From assembly GCA_025765615.1 (NCBI GenBank), contig JAIVFJ010000024.1, positions 186,001 through 250,000 on the forward strand: a stretch of 64,000 nt of DNA. The letters are read 5' to 3'. The DNA comes from Zopfochytrium polystomum. Its lineage: Eukaryota; Chytridiomycota; Chytridiomycetes; Chytridiales; Chytridiaceae. Positions 49,343 to 62,500 of this stretch are shown here, in pieces. The notes beneath the pieces were generated by a model. The model worked only from the letters and a program-made list of their open reading frames with translations, was not told the origin of the DNA and made no database searches. Position 1 is the stretch's first letter; the number at the start of each line of letters is the position of its first letter. Both the position numbers and the translations under genes were made by a program.

Positions 49343-49921
49343 GATGATGAGGGACGGTTTCTAGCAAAGGTTTGCGCTCTTTTGGGAAAAAGGGGGGAAA
49401 GACAAGCGGCGCACCGTCGTGTCTTCTTCTTTGCATTCTACCTGACTGCATTGGTCATCAGACGTTTCGCAACTTTCCTTCAAAAGGGGCGTACTGTTAC
49501 CTCTCCCTGTCATTATGGAGCAGCCTACCCGGGGAAGGCAATCAGCTTTAGCCTCTTTGCTTATGCTCTAACTGCACGAGAAATTCCTTTCCTTTCTTTG
49601 TCGTCCACACAACAAGAATGGCCAGGCCCAGTGTGAGCACCTGTGGGCCTATACGTTGAGAGTTTTTTTCCACCTTCGCGGGGGAAGGGCCCCCCACTGA
49701 AAATAGGCGGAGAAGGACCCCGATGAGATTAGCTTTGAGCAGACTGATATAGCGCGAGGCACGCCAGGAGTCATAGGGTGTCATGATGCTTGAAGGTACT
49801 GCATCTTTGATATTCTTTCTCCTCCTTCTTTTGCAATAAACAATTGTTGGTGGGCATTATTCCTCGTCATAAACAGTACATGCCGTACGCCCGCCACTCC
49901 CTAGATCCCTTCCCCGCGCTT
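49343..49921. other. Intergenic region without visible gene
   Basis: 579 bp between the start of the LEA-like gene and the stop of RPC19, both on minus. No ORF with recognisable features and no notable repeat. It should contain the LEA-like gene promoter and the RPC19 3' end. Confidence 0.55.
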
Positions 49922-50684
49922 TCAGAATTCAAACAGTTTTGGCGGGGGAGCGACTCGCTTGATTTGAGTGTCGATGTCGGCATCGGCTTCTATCGCATAG
50001 TCTTTCCGCTCCAGCTGCGCAGGAAAAGGAAGAAGAAATAAAAAAAAATAACGAACGGGACACCTTAGAGTCCGCACCCACGCACGCTTACGATAAGGAC
50101 AACACCACTTACTGCCTCGGTGAAAGTCGCCGTGACATGGTTGCAAACTTCCATCAGCTGGCCCAGCGCTTCGTCCAGTGCGTCAATTGCTAGGACGTTC
50201 CCTGCGAATGATATGTCGATTTGTTGTGTGAGCGGATTGCGGGACGTGGATTACTACCCTTCATCCTCCGTATTTTCTCACCGTTGGTTTGAATTCTCAA
50301 ATGGATTTTATACTCGGAAGGGTGTGGTACAGAGTAGCCGCAGAAGCTGACGTCTGGGCTGCGAAGATAAAATGCGGGAGTCAGTAAAGAACAAATGGGC
50401 GCCGGTGAACCAACTTCTTCATGAGCATGTATCGAAGAGAGTTTCCAAGAGTATGGTCCTCGTCGTTCAAAATGTAAGTCACGGCGCACGGATCCTCCAC
50501 TTCTCCCTTGAGCTGGATGTATAGGAGATAAGGAGAATGGGACGGACACCCAGTCAGCTCTGCACTTCCACGGACCGCCCCACGTCCAAATCTCTTCAAT
50601 AATTTTGCTTACAATCTCGATCTTGATGTCACTCGTGAGGTCGGGCACGCCCTGCGGGCCCTCGCGTTGCTCGATCATTGCCAT
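49922..50684 (-). CDS. RPC19: RNA polymerase I and III subunit AC19 (Rpc19), 5 exons
   Basis: Exons: 50613-50684, 50415-50512, 50282-50358, 50113-50201 and 49922-50014 join in phase to 429 nt (142 residues, the same length as the yeast protein). AC19 pairs with AC40 in the assembly platform shared by RNA polymerases I and III, equivalent to bacterial alpha. Diagnostic blocks are [16 protein letters not shown] and [15 protein letters not shown], followed by KIHLRIQTN, then a helix ([19 protein letters not shown]). The tail is acidic then basic. The gene shares a 108-bp region with the divergent ALKBH7-like gene. Confidence 0.94.
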
Positions 50685-50792
50685 GATGATGACGGAATAA
50701 CGGGTTGGTCGAACGGCAGCGGGAACGAAGGGGTGGCAGTTAAGGCCTTGTCAAGAACAAAAAGAAAGAAAGAGCGATCCAACCAGCGCGAA
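50685..50792. promoter_or_regulatory. Short bidirectional promoter, RPC19 / ALKBH7-like
   Basis: Only 108 bp separate the RPC19 start (minus) from the ALKBH7-like start (plus). Both 5' leaders and core promoters must fit within or overlap it. The plus-strand side is A-rich (AAAGAAAGAAAG). Confidence 0.6.
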
Positions 50793-51894
50793 ATGGTTTG
50801 GGCGATCGCCCATCGTGCGAAGACTTCGACCGGCCTTGTCAGCCGCTTCCGCCTCCATTCGTCGTCGTCGTCCTCGCCGGCGCCGCAGCCACCCACTCAA
50901 CTCTCTGCTTTTGCCCACTTACTGGACCTCTCAGGCTGCGGGGGCGTCGCGAGCGAAGACGCCCCGCGCGACGGCGAGCTGGTCATCCGCGAGGGGTTCC
51001 TTTCGCCGCAGGAGCACGACCTGCTCGTCGATGCGTGCTCCCGTAAGCTCGGGCGGCTTGCGCGTGTGAGTGAGGCTTTCTCTGTCATGTCGACTCATTG
51101 GAAACGCGCCGCTGACCTGAAGAAACAACACAAACACACACACACACACACACGCTCATATACGCACCCCGTCCAGGGCCCATATGCCGAAGGGCACTTT
51201 GACCAAGTGATCAAGGTGCTCGCACTTGCCAACCTCCCCGCGTAGAAAAAGAAGAAACCTTACAACTTCGCTTGCAGGGCTACAAGGAAGCTTCCATTTC
51301 TTCATGGAGCCGGACGCCTCTAGTCGCGGCAACTTCTGTCCTCAACAATGCTGACGAAGGCCCAGTTCGTCTCATGGCACGATTCCGAACGGCCGTCAAT
51401 GAAGAATTGCAATGTCGCGGACTGGAGCCCGTGAAAGATTGGCTCGACCCGCACATATTGGAGCTTCGAGAGGGCAACAGCGGTATAGGGGCACACGTCG
51501 ACAATCTTCAGGTCTCTTCATGTTCTTTATTTTCCGTCGCCTAAAACTTTTGGCTCCTTGGCAGGCGTCAGGGAGTTTGATAGCAGGCCTGTGCCTCATA
51601 TCCCCGGCTGTATTTATTTTTCGACGGGTAGACCGGCCCCACGTTTTCTTTTCTGCCCTCCTTCCTCCAGGATCTATGTACATCCAAAGGTCTGTTTGTG
51701 TTCTTGACGTTAAACGTGAAGGCGTCTCCATTGAACTTGCCCTTTTGACTTTTTGCAGAGGGTCTTTGCGGTACGAATACACGCACGAAATACCACTAGA
51801 TCCCAGCGCCCATGTTTTTCTTGGGTCCCCCGTCGTTCGGGGCCGTCGGATATCCATCATGCTCCGCAATAGAAACAACGCGTCGGAAGTTTAG
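50793..51894 (+). CDS. ALKBH7-like mitochondrial Fe(II)/2-oxoglutarate dioxygenase, 5 exons
   Basis: Exons: 50793-51065, 51177-51215, 51278-51511, 51565-51689 and 51759-51894 join in phase to 807 nt (268 residues). The N-terminus (MVWAIAHRAKTSTGLVSRFR) looks like a mitochondrial presequence. The AlkB core has the iron ligands H177 and D179 in GAHVDN and H233 in YEYTHEIP, and the 2-oxoglutarate-binding Arg near 253-254 in RGRRISI. SGSLIAGLCLISPAVFIFR and PPGSMYIQRGSLRY match ALKBH7 better than DNA-repair AlkBs, and the substrate-recognition lid is short, as in ALKBH7. In animals ALKBH7 acts in mitochondrial necrosis and RNA processing; the fungal role is not known to me. Confidence 0.88.
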
Positions 51895-52039
51895 AAAAAG
51901 GATTGGACGGTCCGTGTTGCACTTTTGCTGCATGAAGCAACCAGTGGGAAAGAGCAGGAGCCGCGCGCGTGCTTGGGAAACGGGAAGAGGGAGAGGGGTA
52001 CCAGGGGGCAAAGAGGAAGAGAGGCCGAGGAAGTGTGTT

Positions 52040-55000
52040 ATGGCTTTCAAACTCAGCGCCTTGTCAGGAAAAGGTAGAAGCCAGATGGATGAGGATGGGG
52101 TCAGCGGCAACAACGTCGACGATGGCGCGCCCGTGGCTTCGACGACGGCGACGACAACGGCGGCGGCGACCTTAGCGACCACTGGCAGCAGTTACGTCGA
52201 CGCACCCGCCGACCACGCGCAAACCGTGCCCGCATCTACTTCCTCGTCCTCGTTGCCAGGGCCAGATGCCTCGGCCGCCGTCACAACGCTCACTGCCGAC
52301 GAACCCCCACCACCACCAAATCCGATCCGACCACAGTCGCTGGCGCCGGCGCCACCCCCAATTCCGCCTTCCCCAGCATCTTTGCCACCGCCATCTGCTC
52401 CCTCACTGCGACATTCTGCAGCAGACTCATCGCGTCCAACAACGGCGGATGGTGTGTCCGATCAAGCAGCGGCTGGAACACGACCTTCACGGGCTCCGCC
52501 GCCTCCGCAACAACACCCAACTGCTTCCCCCGCCGACCCGCCCGCAGCCGCCGCAACCACCGGCACCGCATCCTCAACTCCCGTCCTCACAACGGCCGCC
52601 GCCGCCGCGTCCGCCGCTGCACCCAACCCGGCACCGGCGCCTCCTCTTACTCGCTACAGCGCCCTCATCGACCGCGCCAACCGCGCACCCGCGACGCCCC
52701 TGCCCCGCTGGCGCTTCCACGCCATCGAGTTCCCGGGACGCGTGCACTCGCTCGCGGCGGCCGTGCACGCGCTCGGCGGCGCGGCGGCGATCGAGCACGC
52801 GTTCGCCATGGCGCGTGCCGGAAACGAGGACGCCGACCGCGCGGGGTCGTCGGCGACGTCGTCGTCCTCGTCGTCGGCGGCGGCGGCCGCTGCAAGCGGG
52901 CCTGGGATTGGGACGCTGGAGCTTCGGTTCCGGCCTGGGGATCCGTTCTGCCATCCGGTGATGGGGGACGTGATTGGGACGTCGAATTTGCTGATGAAGG
53001 TGACGAAGCGGCGGTCCAGGAGGACGGGAAGAGTCGAGGTCAAGACTGAGGTGGTGGGCGCAGTGGCAAAGACATGTCGATTTCGGGGTAACGAGCCGGG
53101 ACACATTTCTTTCTGGAAGAGTATTTTTCATCGTTTGCTCTGGTCTTAACCCTTTCCGCCGCCCCCTTCCCCTTCAACCCTACACGCGCACGCGCACACA
53201 TATGCACATAGCCATCGCCGACTTTCAAGTCATTGTCGATCGAAATGACCCTCTGTTCATTGTGCGACGAGACATTGCGCAATACAATAGTTGAGCTATC
53301 GGCAAACTCTGTTTAATCACCCAACACCTTTTGATCTGACGGTGTTTTCTCTTGCAACAACCTTGTTTTCAGTCCACGGCATGTCGCAGTTTGAGTTTTC
53401 CCACGACAAGGGTCAAGTGGCGGAGCTGCGCAACATGCCTCCGCCCGTCTTTAGCCGCATCGAGTGGCCCCTTCAATACGGGTAACACTTTTGCGTTTGT
53501 AAACCGCCGCACTCACCCAGATCCGCCTCAAACTGGTCCTTTCTTTTGCCTTTCACCTAGCTACCGCGAAAACACAAACGTTGTCCGCGTGATGGTCCAA
53601 AAAACCGGCCAAGCCCCCGTGCTCAAGCTGGTGAACCGGCAGCCCAGCCAAAAAGTGCCGTACCTTCGGTTCAGCAAAACCGACGCCGAAGTTCCCGCCG
53701 GGCCAACGCCCGCGATCCTCGCAGTCACCGCCAGCCTCCCCGCGGACGCGCTGCAGTGCCTGCGCGAGCTCTTTGGGCTCGTCACCCCGCCGACGACGAA
53801 CACGTACCGCACCGCGCCGCGGCCCGTCTGGACCCGCCTCGCGCTGCACAACACGCTGCCCGCGCGCCTGCGCCGCCACCTGAAATACGTGGTGCCGCAG
53901 GTGGCGTACGCGTTCACGTTTGGCGCGTGGAAGCCGACTTGGGTGCGGTACGGGTACGATCCGCGGAGGGAGCGCGCCGCGCGCATGTACCAGGTGGTGC
54001 GGATGCGGTTCGTCAAGGAGCGCGCGGCGGCGGGCGGCGGTCGCGCGAAGCGGCTGGTCGGGGTTGAGGACGCCGTGGGGCTCGTGAAGCGGGCAAAGGG
54101 CAAGACTAGCGGGGCGGCGCTGACGCCGGGGGGTATGGATGTGGATGAGGAAGGCGGCGGCGGCGGTGGCGAGGGTGGGGCGGGCGGCGGGCTGGAAGAA
54201 GACGACTCGCATCGGTTTGATGGTGTGTGGTGGAAGGGCGCCGCGGGCATCCAGATTTGCGATATCTCGGACCCGGACGTTGTCAAAATCATCAAGTCGA
54301 ATCGTGGGCTGCGCAAGACGAGCGATGTGAGACAACCGTGTTCAAACCCTCGCCCTCTCGCGCTCTCTGACACTTTTTGATTGCTTTGCTTCCTCCCCTC
54401 CCACTCTCGCTTCTCCGTGACCGCGTGCGCTTTCGCTTTCACCCACCGACACCAGCCCAGCGACGGCTGGTTCGACCACGCGACAACGCTCGAGATCCGG
54501 GCGACGATCCGCGCCAAGATCATGCAGCAAAACGGGCGCACGACGCGGCCGCGACGCTGGGGCAGCGACGTGCACCTGACGCAAGTTGTGCGCAAGCCGG
54601 GGCGGGGCGGCGGCCTTGCAGCGCTCGGCGGGCTTGGGCGGATGCTGCGGCGGCGGAAGCGGAAGCGGCGGCGGGCCCTGGACGGCGAAGGGGGCGACGA
54701 CGACGAGGATGACGACGATGACGACGACGACGACGACGACGACGATGATGAGGACGGCGATGACGACGACGACGGGGAGGAGGAGGGGGATGAGCATGAG
54801 GGAGAAGAGGAGGACGAGGAGGACGACGACGAGGACGACGAGGCGGTGGAGGCGGACAATATGTTTGGCGCGCAGGAGGAGGAGGAGGAGGCGGGAGGCG
54901 ACGAGCCTGGGGCGGCAGCGCCGACAGCGGCGGGAGCGGCAGCGATGGCTGTGGGATCGGCTGACGACCGTCCCGACGCCGCAGCCAGCAGCAGCAGCAG

Positions 55001-55358
55001 TACCGCATCCGCCACAGATACCAACGCCGTCCCTGTCATCGAAGGCGTCCCAGACGACGACGTGGGCCGCCGCGTGTCGAGCCGCGTCGACGCGCTGATG
55101 CGGTCGCTGATGGCCGGCGGTGGAGGCGGAAGTGTCGGCGGCGGCAGCGCTGCGGGCGGGTTGGGCGGCGTCGGCGTCGGCGGCGGCGCGGGCGCGACTG
55201 CGGTGGGTGACGCGACGGCAGCCGGGGGCAGCGTGTTTATTGGGTTTGACCGCAGCCAGTACCAGCGGCCGACGGCCGTCGGGCAGTCGGCGGACGAGTT
55301 TGAGTATTTCGAGGATGACGACGACGACGACGACGACGATGGCGACGACGGGTCCTGA
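52040..55358 (+). CDS. Transcription factor TFIIIC subunit tau95-like (GTF3C5/Tfc1), 5 exons
   Basis: Exons: 52040-53087, 53212-53289, 53373-53481, 53561-54326 and 54456-55358 join in phase to 2904 nt (967 residues from the 52040 ATG; a second in-frame ATG at 52085 is equally possible). After ~200 disordered Ala/Pro/Ser residues comes the conserved N-terminal barrel (FPGRVHSLAAAVHALGG, LELRFRPGDPFCHPVMGD, SNLLMKVTKR). It is followed by ADFQVIVDRNDPLF, and then the DNA-binding region (MPPPVFSRIEWPLQYGY, PAYAF-type AYAFTFGAWKPTWVRYGYDP, SDGWFDHATTLEIRATIR). The C-terminus has a very long Asp/Glu tract, as in yeast Tfc1. The protein binds the A box of tRNA genes within TFIIIC and recruits RNA polymerase III. 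It sits close to RPC19, another Pol III component. Confidence 0.86.
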
Positions 55359-56521
55359 AGAAAGAGAAACTCCTTTTCCTTTTTTTTTCTTCTTCCTCCG
55401 TTTTCTTCCACTGTTTTTCTCTCACTTTTTTTTTTTTTTTTTTTTTTTTTTGTGGGGGACGATTTTTATATTGTTCTTTTGCTTGTGCTGTACGTTAAGA
55501 ACAGGCAAAACGAGCGCGACGAGCGCGCGCGTGTGTGAGGCATGCGCGGGCTGGGGGTGAAGTGGGGGAAGGGGGAAGCCGTCGCTCGCATTTGTTCTAT
55601 ATTTGGCCGTGCTTCAATTTTACACCCCAAAGGAAGGGCGATTACGACGGTGCAACGCCACCAGCCCCGTCTTCCATGTCGAGAAGCAACGCGGCGCGCC
55701 ATCCAAAAAGGCGACGGGCAGCTGCTGCAACACCCCGCTTTTGAACATGGAACTATGTATTCATCCCAGATTGGAGGTGTTTGTATGTGCTCAACAATAT
55801 CAGTGATTTTTTTGGAGGAGCCCGATTTCGCCGTCGCCGTTCTGTTGGCTACACTCTAGCAATTGCAATTGAGGTGGCATCGTTTGCTTCACACGGTTTG
55901 GAACAAGCGATTGTTCAGGTATTTATGATGGCCGGTAAAATCGATGCCGATTGATGGGGGGAGACACTGTGCATTATTGCGTGACGTGGTTTTTCCGTTG
56001 CTTTTCTGCTTGCGGAAAATTCAGGGGCTGATTGTTCCGACAAAGAATGCCACGTCTTCGCTGGGTGGGACTGACTTTCCGCCCGACGACGCTGCTTCGC
56101 GCTGCACACAAGCACCACAACGGTCATCTGGCTCTGTGAGGGAGGGAGGGAGGGAGGGAGGGAACGTACGAGTGAATCCATCCATCCATCCATCCAGCCA
56201 TCCGGCCAGAAAGCCGGCAGCCGTGCGTGCGATGCGTGTGCACGAGTGCGCGAGTGCGCGAGGGGTGGAGGGGAAGGGGAGCCCCTTGAGCCGGTCTTGT
56301 GAGTGAGCGAGCGAGCGAGTGATGCGCGTGCAGAGTGTGCGCTGTCTGTCGGTCGGACATGACGCCATTCATTCATTCATTCCATTCTAATTCCATCGGC
56401 ACCGGTTCGGAATTTGCCCGATCTCGTGAGTATTCGTCCTTGTCAATGACTCCAAGAAACAACAACAAATCCCGACAGACAGATTGGGTATTGGTTGGTT
56501 GGTGTGTGCTGGCCGCCTGCG
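55359..56521. other. Intergenic region rich in tetranucleotide repeats
   Basis: No coding signal. It has a T26 run at about 55426-55451 and a cluster of short tandem tetramers at 56137-56380: (GGGA)n at about 56139-56162, (ATCC)n at about 56177-56197, (GAGC)n at about 56305-56319 and (ATTC)n at about 56368-56380. The region lies between TFIIIC and the NRPS-like gene and should include the promoter of the latter. Confidence 0.65.
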
Positions 56522-59500
56522 ATGCTGGCCCGATCCAGAGCCGCTCAACACTCCTCGTCGTCCTCGTCCTCCTCCTCCTCCTCCTCCTCCTCCTCCTCAA
56601 CTTCATCATCGTCATCGTCTCCGTCGCCGTCGTCATCCTCCAAGCAGCCAGGCGATCTTCCTTCGGCCGCCGCCGCCACGATTCTCGCCGCCGCCGCCGC
56701 ATCGTCGTCAGCATCCTCCGCTTCCTCTGCCGCCTCAACCCCAATCTCCGCAACTGCGGCTGCTGCTCACAATGCGTTTTCATTCGGATCGTCGGCCGCA
56801 TCAGCCGTTTCCTCAACCACTTCCGGCAGTGTTGCCAGCAGCAGCTATCCGACCCGCTCTGTCGGTGGGGTGCCCCTTTTTCGCCAAACGTCCATGATGT
56901 CCGGGTCGTCGTCCTCGCTCCAGTCTCCTGACGTCATCCCGTCTCGCTTCAATCTCCCATCCCGGCTTGCGTTCTCCGAGGTCGCTGGGGTTATCTCTGC
57001 TGAAACAAAAACAGCGCTTGATCTACTGTGTGAAGACCCTCAGAGCAAAATCACCACTCCGTATGCACCACTTCTTGCCGTCTTTGTCGTCATGCTCCAC
57101 CGCTACTCTCTGCGGTACCTTTCCTCAACAAGGTCCACTTTCTCTATTGGCGTTCTGATGCCGACGCTCTCGGAGACAGACACGGGAAAGCTTGCGTGCC
57201 TTAACCTTTCCCTCGAGTTGCGAAAGCGAGAGAGCTTCTCATCCTTAACAGAGCGCACAGAGCTGAAACTGCAGGATGAATTCCACCAACTGCAGGAGTC
57301 GTTGGATAATCCGTCGGACGTGAATGCACCTGCCAGCACAACGGCGTCAGAACGCCCTCGTATTCTGTTTGGAGTTCGGCTGGACCCGAGTGAAGATTGG
57401 AGCGGCTTCTCCCATGACGCACAGTCAACGATCCCGGAATGCTCTCTTGCTTTTCTCGTGGATCTGGCATCACTCAACATCTCGGCCTTAAACGACTCGA
57501 ACACGTTCAGGGCGCAAATGGTTTCGAGGATGATTGTACATTATCGCATCCTCCTCGAAAATGCATTGGCAGATCCAGTCAAAACCCAAGTCGGCCGTCT
57601 TCCTATTCTCACCCCTGCAGAGCATAACCGGCAAATCGTCGAGTGGAATCGATCGAACGCTCGGAAAAAGTCACTCGCAGCAGAACCAAAAACGCTCATA
57701 GAAATGTTTGAGAGCGTGGCCAACCGGTTTCCGCATCGTCATGCACTTTTGAGGAGCGCAAATGGCCCACAGGGGAAACTCGCGACTTTCCTTTCTCTAA
57801 AAGTTAAAGCGAGCCGTCTTGCAAACTACTTGGCTCAGCTGAAAGTCAAGCGTGGCGATAGTATTATTCTCTTGCTGTGGTCCGACGCAACGTCAGCGGA
57901 TGAAGATTACGGCGTTTCGGTTTTGCAATTTGTGATCGCGACGATTGCTGTCATGAAGCTTGGCTGCGCTTGTATCCCTATCGCGTGGTCGGACTATCCA
58001 AAGGAATGGATCAAGCTGGCACAACAAAAGTGCGGAGCGAACCTTGCCTTGGTGGCAGGGTCATGGGGAGTGGCACCTTTTGAAACCGTCGCAGACAAAC
58101 TTAAGCCATTCTTTGCCGACGGCACCATTTTGGAAGGCCTTGGCAGCACCTCCCTTGAAAAACAGTTGGAGGCACTGCCGCAAATACAGCCTCAGTCTCT
58201 TACAAACAATGTCAGAAGTCAAGACGTGGCTTACGGTAAGTATGGAATTTTTCGCTGCACCATGGAGTAACCAATTATATTCAAGTTTTCTTCACATTCA
58301 ATCCACACTTTGAGCCCGCCGGCTTCCAAGTTTCCCATTCATCCGCTTTGCACGGTGTCCTTTGGCATAAAGAGCAAGCGTCTCTATCAGAAAGAGACAG
58401 AATAGCATCGTTTGCATCTGTTTCAACCCACCTTCACGTGTTCTCTCTATGGTCAGCCTTCAGTGTCGGGGCATCAGTTCTATTACTTGACCCATCCCAG
58501 CTTCTTGCACCTCAAACTGCGGTGTTGGTCACCGAAGCTATTACGTGCATGCATGTACCGTCCGCTTTGTGGAGGACTATTATCGGCGGCCCAAGCAGCG
58601 ACACTGCCTCCGATGCATCAGTTTCCACAACAAACACAGGACGAATGGGGGATGGTTCAGCATGGTACAATGCTACTTCGTTGTTTGCACGTCTCAGAAC
58701 TACCCTTGTCATTTCGGAAATTTCTGAGGATGCGGCGAAGATTTCAAAGCCACTGGCTCCGCGGGGATACCCTGGAACTGTTTTGCACTGCTTCGGCACT
58801 GTCGAATCAGGCGCAGTTGTTTCAGCAGTTTCACCAGTGGGGTCCGCTATCAGTGACACTGAGGATGACGTCGTCTTCACAGTTGACGATGGCATCGGCC
58901 CCCTCAATTGTGCAAATATTGGCCGTGTGGTGACTGGAAGTACTATATTCGTTCTTGACTCAGACTTACAGCCAGTTCCTGTTGGGGCTGTCGGATTTGT
59001 TTACATCGGAGGCAGCGGCCTTGGTTTGGTAGGTGAAACTTGGTGATTCTGCCGCTGGAATATTGACATTTGCTGAAGGGCTACGTTGGGGACACAAAAC
59101 TCACTAATTCGAGGTTCGTTCGCAACCCGTATGCGGCCACCAGCTCAGGCGTACAGTTGTTGTTCAACACTGGAGAGCTCGGCGTACAGTCACCAAAAGT
59201 AGGATCTGTTCGATTGCTTCTTCCGCAGACCTTCAACAGGCAGAGCCCAACATCTGATGGACCTTTGCATCACGACCGAGCACTGCGGGTTGGGGCAGTG
59301 CGCGTCAGTGCAGCAATAATTGAGGACATTGTAGGCCAAGTTGTCGAAGAGTACTGTCGGGTTGTCTCCATCAAGGCAGATGATGCTATTCAATACCTCG
59401 AATCTGCCGAGTCAGTTCCAGAGCGGGATCTCCTCGTTGCCGTCGTTCTTTCGCCTGGAGTGGTCGATGCGGAGAGGGCTCGAACAGCTTTGGCGGGCCG

Positions 59501-62500
59501 ATTGCCAGAGCTTCTGGTGCCAACCCATTTCCTTGCCATTTCAGACCCAGCCGCCCTGGCAGCTGCCATCGAAGATCCAAGCACTATCTTACACCTTCTT
59601 TTCCCTCACCCTTTGTCGGTGATCATTCCGAAAATGGGATCACGATCGGATTCCCCACGATCAAGCTCATCAGGCGTGTCCCCACGAATCGCAGCCCGGG
59701 CAGCTCTTCTTCTTGACGGGATTGTTCCAACAAAGTCTCCACGAAACTCGCTGACGCCACCACCACCTATACAAGTTCCACGGCTGGACACTATAGAGCA
59801 AGTCGACTCTCCCAACAAGTCAGAACCGCCGAAAGAGTTTCCAAAAGCAGAAAAGGCTTCGGTTATACAGTCTTCTGCAACAAACGATGCACCGCTTTCT
59901 CCAATGTCGTCGGGGAAATCTCCAGTGTCTTCCGATGGGCTACTCCGTATGCCGGGCACGCTCCCCCGTGTATTTGAGCGATACAACTTTGAAAAGCGAT
60001 ACGAGCCATCTGTCATTCAGGAGTGCTCTGCAGATTACCACTTTCACCTCCTTGCCGTGCAAATCGAAGGCTCGATCAACCACCAGCATCTCGAGAGCGC
60101 CATTGATTCTGTTTCACGACGCCATGCAGTTCTGAGAACTTTCGGCAAATCCTACAAAACCAGGATTGCCTTGGAGTGGGATCGCCAACTCGCACTAACG
60201 ATAGTCAAGCTCGACCCTTCGCCATCTTTCTCTTCTGTGGAATCTGAGAAGGAAATGCTTGGCCTAATCCGCCGCTCGCTATTGCTGCAGTCCGTGGAGA
60301 GGGAAGACCTGCCTCTGGAGTGTTGGTTGTTTGAAAATAAGGATGCCAGTTCTAAGATCTTGTGCATCCTTTTTAGAGCTGCCGTCATTGGTAAGTCGAA
60401 TGCTGCTTCTTTCGTTTCTTCCCAGCCTCACACCACCTTCCAGACAAACTTTCCTCTCGCGTCTTCCTCAATGACCTGGAGGTAGCCTACTCTCGAATCT
60501 CGAAAAGGCTTGTTCCCTTCCAGTACGCAGGAACGAAAGAGGTCACTCAGTACTTTGACTTCGCGGCGTGGCATCAAGAATGTTTGAGATCGGGCGGCCG
60601 TGCGCGGCAAATCGATGCACTATCGTCCAGGTTGAAAGGAATTCAATCCTTCAGCGCTTTGCCACGGAAAGCGATTCCTGGGCTGAAAGATTTCGAATCT
60701 TTGTCCTTTACTGTCAGCACGTCCGCGTTGGCGAGCATCCGAGCATTCGGGTTGGTTCGGTTTTCAAAACATTGGAAGTCCCACTCACTCCTTTTCACAG
60801 TCGAAGAGCGAAGTGCACTGTGAATCATGTCTTCCTCACTGCATTTTGTACCACACTGGACATTTGGGGCAGATCGACGCAGCCGAGCACGAATGACAGA
60901 AACACGCTCCTTGTTGCACACAAAATGACCACCCGTCGTTCAGCGGAGAGCTTTAATGTGCTTGGTCCTTTTGCAAACTTCAGTCTTCTTCGCGTCGACG
61001 TTGAAGAGTCGTTCATTGTTTCGGACTTCTTGAATGAGCTACGTCGCAGCGTCTTGCAGCTGTCAGACTTGTGCGACCTTCCGTTTGCAGAAGCTTCCAA
61101 TATCATTCTCGGCATGTACAAGGACTTTGACCTTGGCTCAATCGTCGCATACGAGTACGACGAGTTACTTCCAAATATCGCTTCGACGGAAAGCGGAGGC
61201 AAGGAAGTGCAGTTCACCAAAATCCCTGTTGTGCCGTTCAGCGGCGGTGCCGACGACTTTGCCCTTGGTGTCTGTTTTGAAGAAGTTAGTTTGAACGAGG
61301 TGCACGCTAATCTCCGGTACCAGACTGGCGCCTTCGACAGTGTCATGATGGCGCAGTTCCTCGAAGACTTTCAAAAAGTGCTGCACAAAATCGGTTCGGA
61401 CAGCTCCCTGTCTCTTGGCGAGTTCACTGCGCTTATCGGCGCTAGAGGGCCTGCTTCACACGGGACCTCGACAGTGCGGAGCGCAGACACCGTCTTGCGT
61501 GGCGTCTCGGAAATCTTCGGGGAGATTCTTCAGTTGGAACATGTCAGTGGAGACGAAGACTTTCATGAGCTTGGCGGAAATACGTTCTTGGGACTCCAGC
61601 TGGCCCAAGCTATTGTAGCAAAATTCGATATAACCGCTTCGACACAATTCCTAATTGAAGATATGACAGTGAATGCGGTCTCTCAAAAGGTTGTCCATCT
61701 TCTGAATGGCGGCGAGGAGGCCAGCTTCGTTTTGTCTGGGATTGGCAGCCCCTTCGAATCACCACTGTTCACATCAATGGCTTCTCCGACAGCAGCCGTT
61801 CCCCAATCCGCACGTTCTTCCCGTTCCTCTTTAGTTCTTGATAGTTCTGACGTAAGCTCACGCGTAATGTTCGTGCTGCGGAGCATTCTCGGTGTTGCAA
61901 ATCTCCAAGTGTACGACAGCTTGAAAGAGGCTGGAATGAATTTGCGCAGAGTCAAGGAAACCGAAGCCGATCTGCTGCGAGAGTTTGGAGTCAAAGTGAA
62001 TGTCGAAGGTTTCAAAACAGGGCTTGATCTAGCTTTGCATATCCGGGATGCTTTGAATGAGCGCCGACGCTGGGAACGGATGTCATCGCTTGCTAATTCA
62101 GGAATACCTGAGGAAATAGAGCTGGACAGTGCAGACCGACGCAAGCAAACTGTCTCGGAAGGTCGGCGCACGCCTGTTCTGACGCGAGGATCAACATCGT
62201 CAACACCACACAAGAAGACTATCCGGAGAGTCGGAACACCGGAGACTTTGCAATCGTCAGAGTCTCCATCGTCATGGAAATCTGTCTCACTTGTCCACTC
62301 CGAGCATTCACGGGTTCCGACGACTCGGAGCGCCGTTTCCCAGGCTAAAGAAGCTCGAGCGACCTCCGAGCGTGAAGAGGCTCAGCAGCCACTGCCCCTT
62401 GCCAAGAGGGAGTTTCGACTGTCCCCGCTGCAAATCGCCACATATGAAGGCTGCCCTGACCTCAACGTTGCGATTGTTTTGAGACTGAGTCGTGGACACT

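Noticed and set aside
53561..55411. 616-residue minus-strand ORF with poly-Ser
   Set aside because: Antisense of the TFIIIC gene; the poly-Ser comes from the reverse complement of the Asp/Glu tract.
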